Assembly (NCBI GenBank): GCA_004794785.1
Contig: SJOL01002185.1
Coordinates: 136,475 to 200,474, forward strand
Origin: Opisthorchis felineus
Lineage: Eukaryota; Platyhelminthes; Trematoda; Opisthorchiida; Opisthorchiidae
Direction of reading: 5' to 3'
DNA length: 64,000 nucleotides
The notes under the pieces are model-generated. The model made no database searches. It saw nothing but the letters and a program-made list of their open reading frames with translations, and had not been told where the DNA came from. A program made the translations under genes and the position numbers. Positions within the stretch are counted from its first letter, which is position 1. Each line of letters starts with the position of its first letter. This document shows positions 60,201-64,000 of the stretch, in pieces.

Positions 60201-63200
60201 ATCTCAAAATGTGAGAAACGTGCGCTTTGTCCTAAGGTGTAATGTGAAAGTTCAATTGGATGGATTTTAAGGAAATGCATATTGCAAGCAGCGTTGTGAG
60301 AGGACACGTTGAGGCATTTTTAGGTAACCACCAAAAAAGAATGAAACATAATCGTCTGTTTGGACCACGGAAGTTGGCAGTGTTATCATATGTTAATTAG
60401 TGGGCTTCAAAAAATCACGCACAGAAATGGCGCACATCAAACGATCCTCTTGGTCTCTGCGTTGGTAATGAGCACGGGCGGTGTCATCATGTAGCAGTAA
60501 GCCTGTTGCTCTTGTTGTGCAGATTAATTTGGTTCTTCAGCTCCATGTCAGATTCATCGAACCCAAGTGAAATAATTTACCAAATGTTTTGTATATTTCT
60601 TGGTCACCGGAGTTTATGCTAGTGGCATATCAAGCAGCATATATAGTCTTTTTCTTTGTATTGGGTCTTCCGCTTTGCATTTTGTTTCACAGTAACAAGG
60701 ATAAGCATTCAGGTGAATCTCAAATCACACCCAGTTTACAGGTTCCGCGTCCCGTGCTAGCAGTCACCAAAGAGTAAAACTTACACATTGAATCGCACTT
60801 TTCCTTGGCATCTGCTGAATGCGAGTAAAAGTAAAGAAACACAATGTGTCTTCTGTGATGCTGCTCCTGAAGTCACATATTACATCGCTAAGTAGGGTAG
60901 TTGAAATGTATCCTACTATGGATGTCGTATACTAATAATAATAATAATATACTCGTTTCACCTGTCATTGACGTTCTTGCTGTGGGCTTATATTTCGTAC
61001 AGGTGCCATAGCCTGACGAATGAATACGGAAAGTACGCAAAAGCTGCGATTGAAATATTTCTGACTTCTTTCTTTCAGGGACTTTTGTAAATGCAGGAAA
61101 TACTCTTCGGCAAATAATTTTCCTAGCGCTTCTGGGATCGATGCTCAACTCGGTGCTAATTGATCCATGGCGTGTAACAACGTAATTCATATGCATGTAT
61201 GGTTCTTGAAAAATTTGCAATCTGTAGCACTCGCATTAGCGTTGTCTTATTCTTCCAGGTGTCCATGAAATAAACTAGTAAACATTAATTCGCACTTTCT
61301 CACAGAAATAAGTATGGATATTTGCATGCCCCCATAAAGTTTACACCCTGCGAGATGGTTGCATATATATGTTTCCAAAATATCTGATTCCGTATAAAAA
61401 GATGTCAATTTTTTACACAGTTTATTATGCCTTTCTGTGGAAATGTTAAAGCATTTGCTCCAAACCTAAGATATAATCAATATAGCGAGAAGTTGGTGCA
61501 ATGAGTTGACGAAGAACTTCTTCGGATACCACCTGAAAATATAGTAGTTAGCATTTTTGTCAGCAAGTAACCACAAGTTCTCAATTTTGCACGGAGTGTG
61601 TAGCCCTGATTTTAAGCACGTTTGTCATCAGATATTTTGCCATACTTCAAACTCCAACTTGCCATTCAGGAAACATACATGTACTTAGTTGTTTAAAAGG
61701 AAAACCTCGTAACAACTGGTGTGAACAGTTGTTCCTAATTATGCTATGTGAGAGCAGTAGTTTCCGTTACAGATGCCTCGAAAATTCGACGGTAATGTGA
61801 ACAAAAAGAGGAAATAATAACAGTGTTATTTGATGCACGCTAAAGGGCATACACTCACATTCTGTTGTTGCAAGTATATATATATATAAAGTATGATAAA
61901 TGGGCAAAAATTTCCAGTTAAAAATTTTTCAGGTCACTAGTTATTCAAAAAGTGCAGTAAATATGTGCGCGTCTTCGACGTTTTGGGTTTGTGACCTGTA
62001 GTATGCATTTAGAGGTCAGCGGCCTGCTCACTGCTAACAAAGAGCGGTAGGTTGTGCTTCGGAGAAGCTGACGCATATATGCTTACAAAGGACACACTTA
62101 TGCGTATCATAAAAAAGCTGTGGTTGTCGTATAGTCACGGAGCACTGAACGATAGGGTGCCCAGAGTTTGCACAACCTGTATAAGTTTGCGACACTGGTT
62201 GAACATTTTTGATCGCAACACTTGATAAATGTGCTGCTTTGCACGGTTACAATGAGCAAATAAGAACAAAACTAACCTTTATTCAGATTGCCTGCCACAT
62301 GATTAAGTTAAACGGGAACGAGAAAGCAGCAGATAATTTTTCCTTATAAGTCACAAAACATACGGTCTCGCATTGTTTATTAATTTTTGGATGTTTCATC
62401 TCATGAATTCCTTTACAAACAAAGCGAATACCCTGTGACCAGTGAACTTTTCTCCCATATGTAATTGATCAAATCAAGTCAAGTGGAATTGACGTACTGG
62501 CTGTATTGTCCACGTAAAAAGTTTATGGACGAATAAAACATGCAGATGGATGTAATAAAGATGGAACCATACCTGGAAGCCAACAAGCTTTTAACTACGC
62601 AACTGAAGATTCACATTCCTTCTTAAACTTTGGTAAACTCAGTGCGTAATGGAATGACATCATTCAAAGTACTGAATACATATCAGAATATGGACAAAAA
62701 ACGCAGAACCTCAGAAAAACATAACGGTCTTCGTGGCCATACACACCCAAGCTTAATTTAAGAGGCAAAGAGCAAGCTAGTTAGGCCCAGTCCACTGTAA
62801 GCTCTCTGATAGATCGCTCTTGCAAATAATATACTTTTGAATCCATTTCAGTGGCTTTTTCAAAGAGTACTATATTTTAATGATAAGTAACCCTAAATTC
62901 TGCAAGAATTTATCCTTGGGGTGCGCAGTCGTTTGTGACCATTCAAGAAGATTTTCTTGTGTAGAATTTAATTGATCTGTTTATTCCAACGGAACAAGTT
63001 TGCTTATCCAACTTTGGACGCATTGCTTTAAAAGGTTTTTTACCCGCTCGTGCTCCAGGTCGGGCCTTGGTAATCAGATGGATTGCATCATCAGTCTTTT
63101 TATAGGTATGCACAAAATTTTGCTTACCTTCAACATAGCATTGATCAATTAGAGTGTGTAAAGTGGAAATATTGTTGCTATGTGCACAAGAACTGACTAG

Positions 63201-64000
63201 AATATATGCCACTATATTTTGGAAGTTTTGTAAACATTACTTGCTGAAATGTATACCAAAGCAAGGCATCTCAAGTGTGCATTGAAGATAAGTGTTTATG
63301 GCACAACGCAAATGGTACTTTTTGCTGCTGGATTTGTGCAAAATGTTTTGCAAAATCGTGAAGTCCGTTTACCAGAGGAAAATGGTAAACACTGTCAAGA
63401 AAAAACTCGCTTCTTGGGATATATTTTCAAAGCTACCCGAGTGGCTCTACCGATACGAAAACACGCGCATTTCAAAGACTAACAATGAACACGGTTTCAG
63501 TGATCTTTGATGTCCGGAAAAATTGTAGACGTCAACAAATATAGTGCTAGGCCTGCAGGACTTAAATGGTTCAGATCGTGTTCATATGATTTTGCACGAT
63601 TTACTGACGAACAATTACGTGCAATTGTAGTTCTAGAATTTAGGTTAAATACAGCTCTAAGCGTCAGGGTTAATATCTGAATCCAAGGCCGTCTAATAAA
63701 TGCTTTTCAAAGTTTTCGCACATACATTATGGAGAGAAATTCGGCTGGCGTAGGACAGGTAGCACCGACCGATGAGGGGGTGTTGCTTATGGTTTCTCAG
63801 TAGAAGACATTTTGCCTTACTGGATGCCACTATTATATAAGTTTCTGAATGTCTGTTTGCATCGGTCGTTTGCCAATATTGGCATTTTTATCATTTTGCT
63901 GTGAACAAATTTACCCTGTTCATATGTCGCTTTAAATAATGAACACAACTAGGTAAGCACCACAATATCCACAAGACTGTGATTTGCGCTTGTATTAACC
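54293..64000. other. AT-richer tail with no recognised gene
   Basis: Nothing beyond simple repeats and chance-length open frames is supported. Simple repeats: a TAA run at 60933-60949 and a TA run at 61875-61888. Weak candidates include 56565-56894 (plus), 60589-60777 (plus, hydrophobic) and 62943-63212 (minus, basic C-terminus), none recognised. It may be a large intron or intergenic DNA. Confidence 0.4.
55554..55789 (+). CDS. Possible unidentified exon
   Basis: About 79 codons with balanced composition ('CDVVYFVDFSKYLNPAEVK', 'MLRLFRLDKEGN') end at a good donor (CGCAA|GTGAGA at 55790). A possible acceptor (GCTGATAG) lies at about 55538. No domain is recognised, and it stands alone in AT-rich sequence. 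Confidence 0.2.

Overview
The window looks like nuclear DNA of a metazoan, most likely a parasitic flatworm (trematode-like). The reasons are very low gene density, tRNA-derived SINEs, relics of non-LTR and Ty3/Gypsy retroelements with fluke-type protein blocks, a 34-nt intron in a conserved gene, and hammerhead ribozymes resembling the schistosome type inside short repeats. The species cannot be named from sequence alone. Bacterial features (operons, ribosome binding sites, CRISPR) are absent.

Only two host genes are recognised, both partial and on the minus strand. At 2.30-3.22 kb are internal exons of a GATAD2/p66-type NuRD subunit; a decayed LINE lies beside them at 1.0-2.1 kb. At 11.38-11.74 kb is the first coding exon of a THAP zinc-finger protein, preceded by a GC-rich, CA/TG-rich stretch with a CRE that is probably its promoter. 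A few further open stretches have exon-like borders (3.4, 52.1 and 55.6 kb) but match nothing I know.

The most interesting content is a dispersed family of ~300-bp repeats between about 10 and 34 kb. Many copies carry the core of a type I hammerhead ribozyme (CUGAUGA, stem II GCCC/GGGC, GAAA, palindromic minimal stem III, GUC cleavage site). At 13.3-13.7 kb two ribozymes with intact cores lie in direct tandem, so co- or post-transcriptional cleavage would release a 307-nt RNA. A second pair on the minus strand is spaced 293 nt. Several copies are joined head to head as inverted repeats. This matches metazoan 'retrozymes' (small non-autonomous elements thought to spread through circular RNA) and the schistosome Sm-alpha repeats.

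Other mobile DNA: five tRNA-like SINE units (6.97, 7.3, 8.6, 11.07 and 29.45 kb) plus a weak sixth at 25.46 kb; a LINE C-terminal fragment at 9.6 kb; and a Gypsy element with 5' LTR, primer-binding site, gag, protease and the start of RT at 52.48-54.29 kb, broken by stops and frameshifts, with a related LTR at 43.6 kb. Foldback hairpins lie at 10.56, 18.38 and 29.95 kb. The remaining stretches, including an AT-richer tail after 54.3 kb, show no feature I can support.
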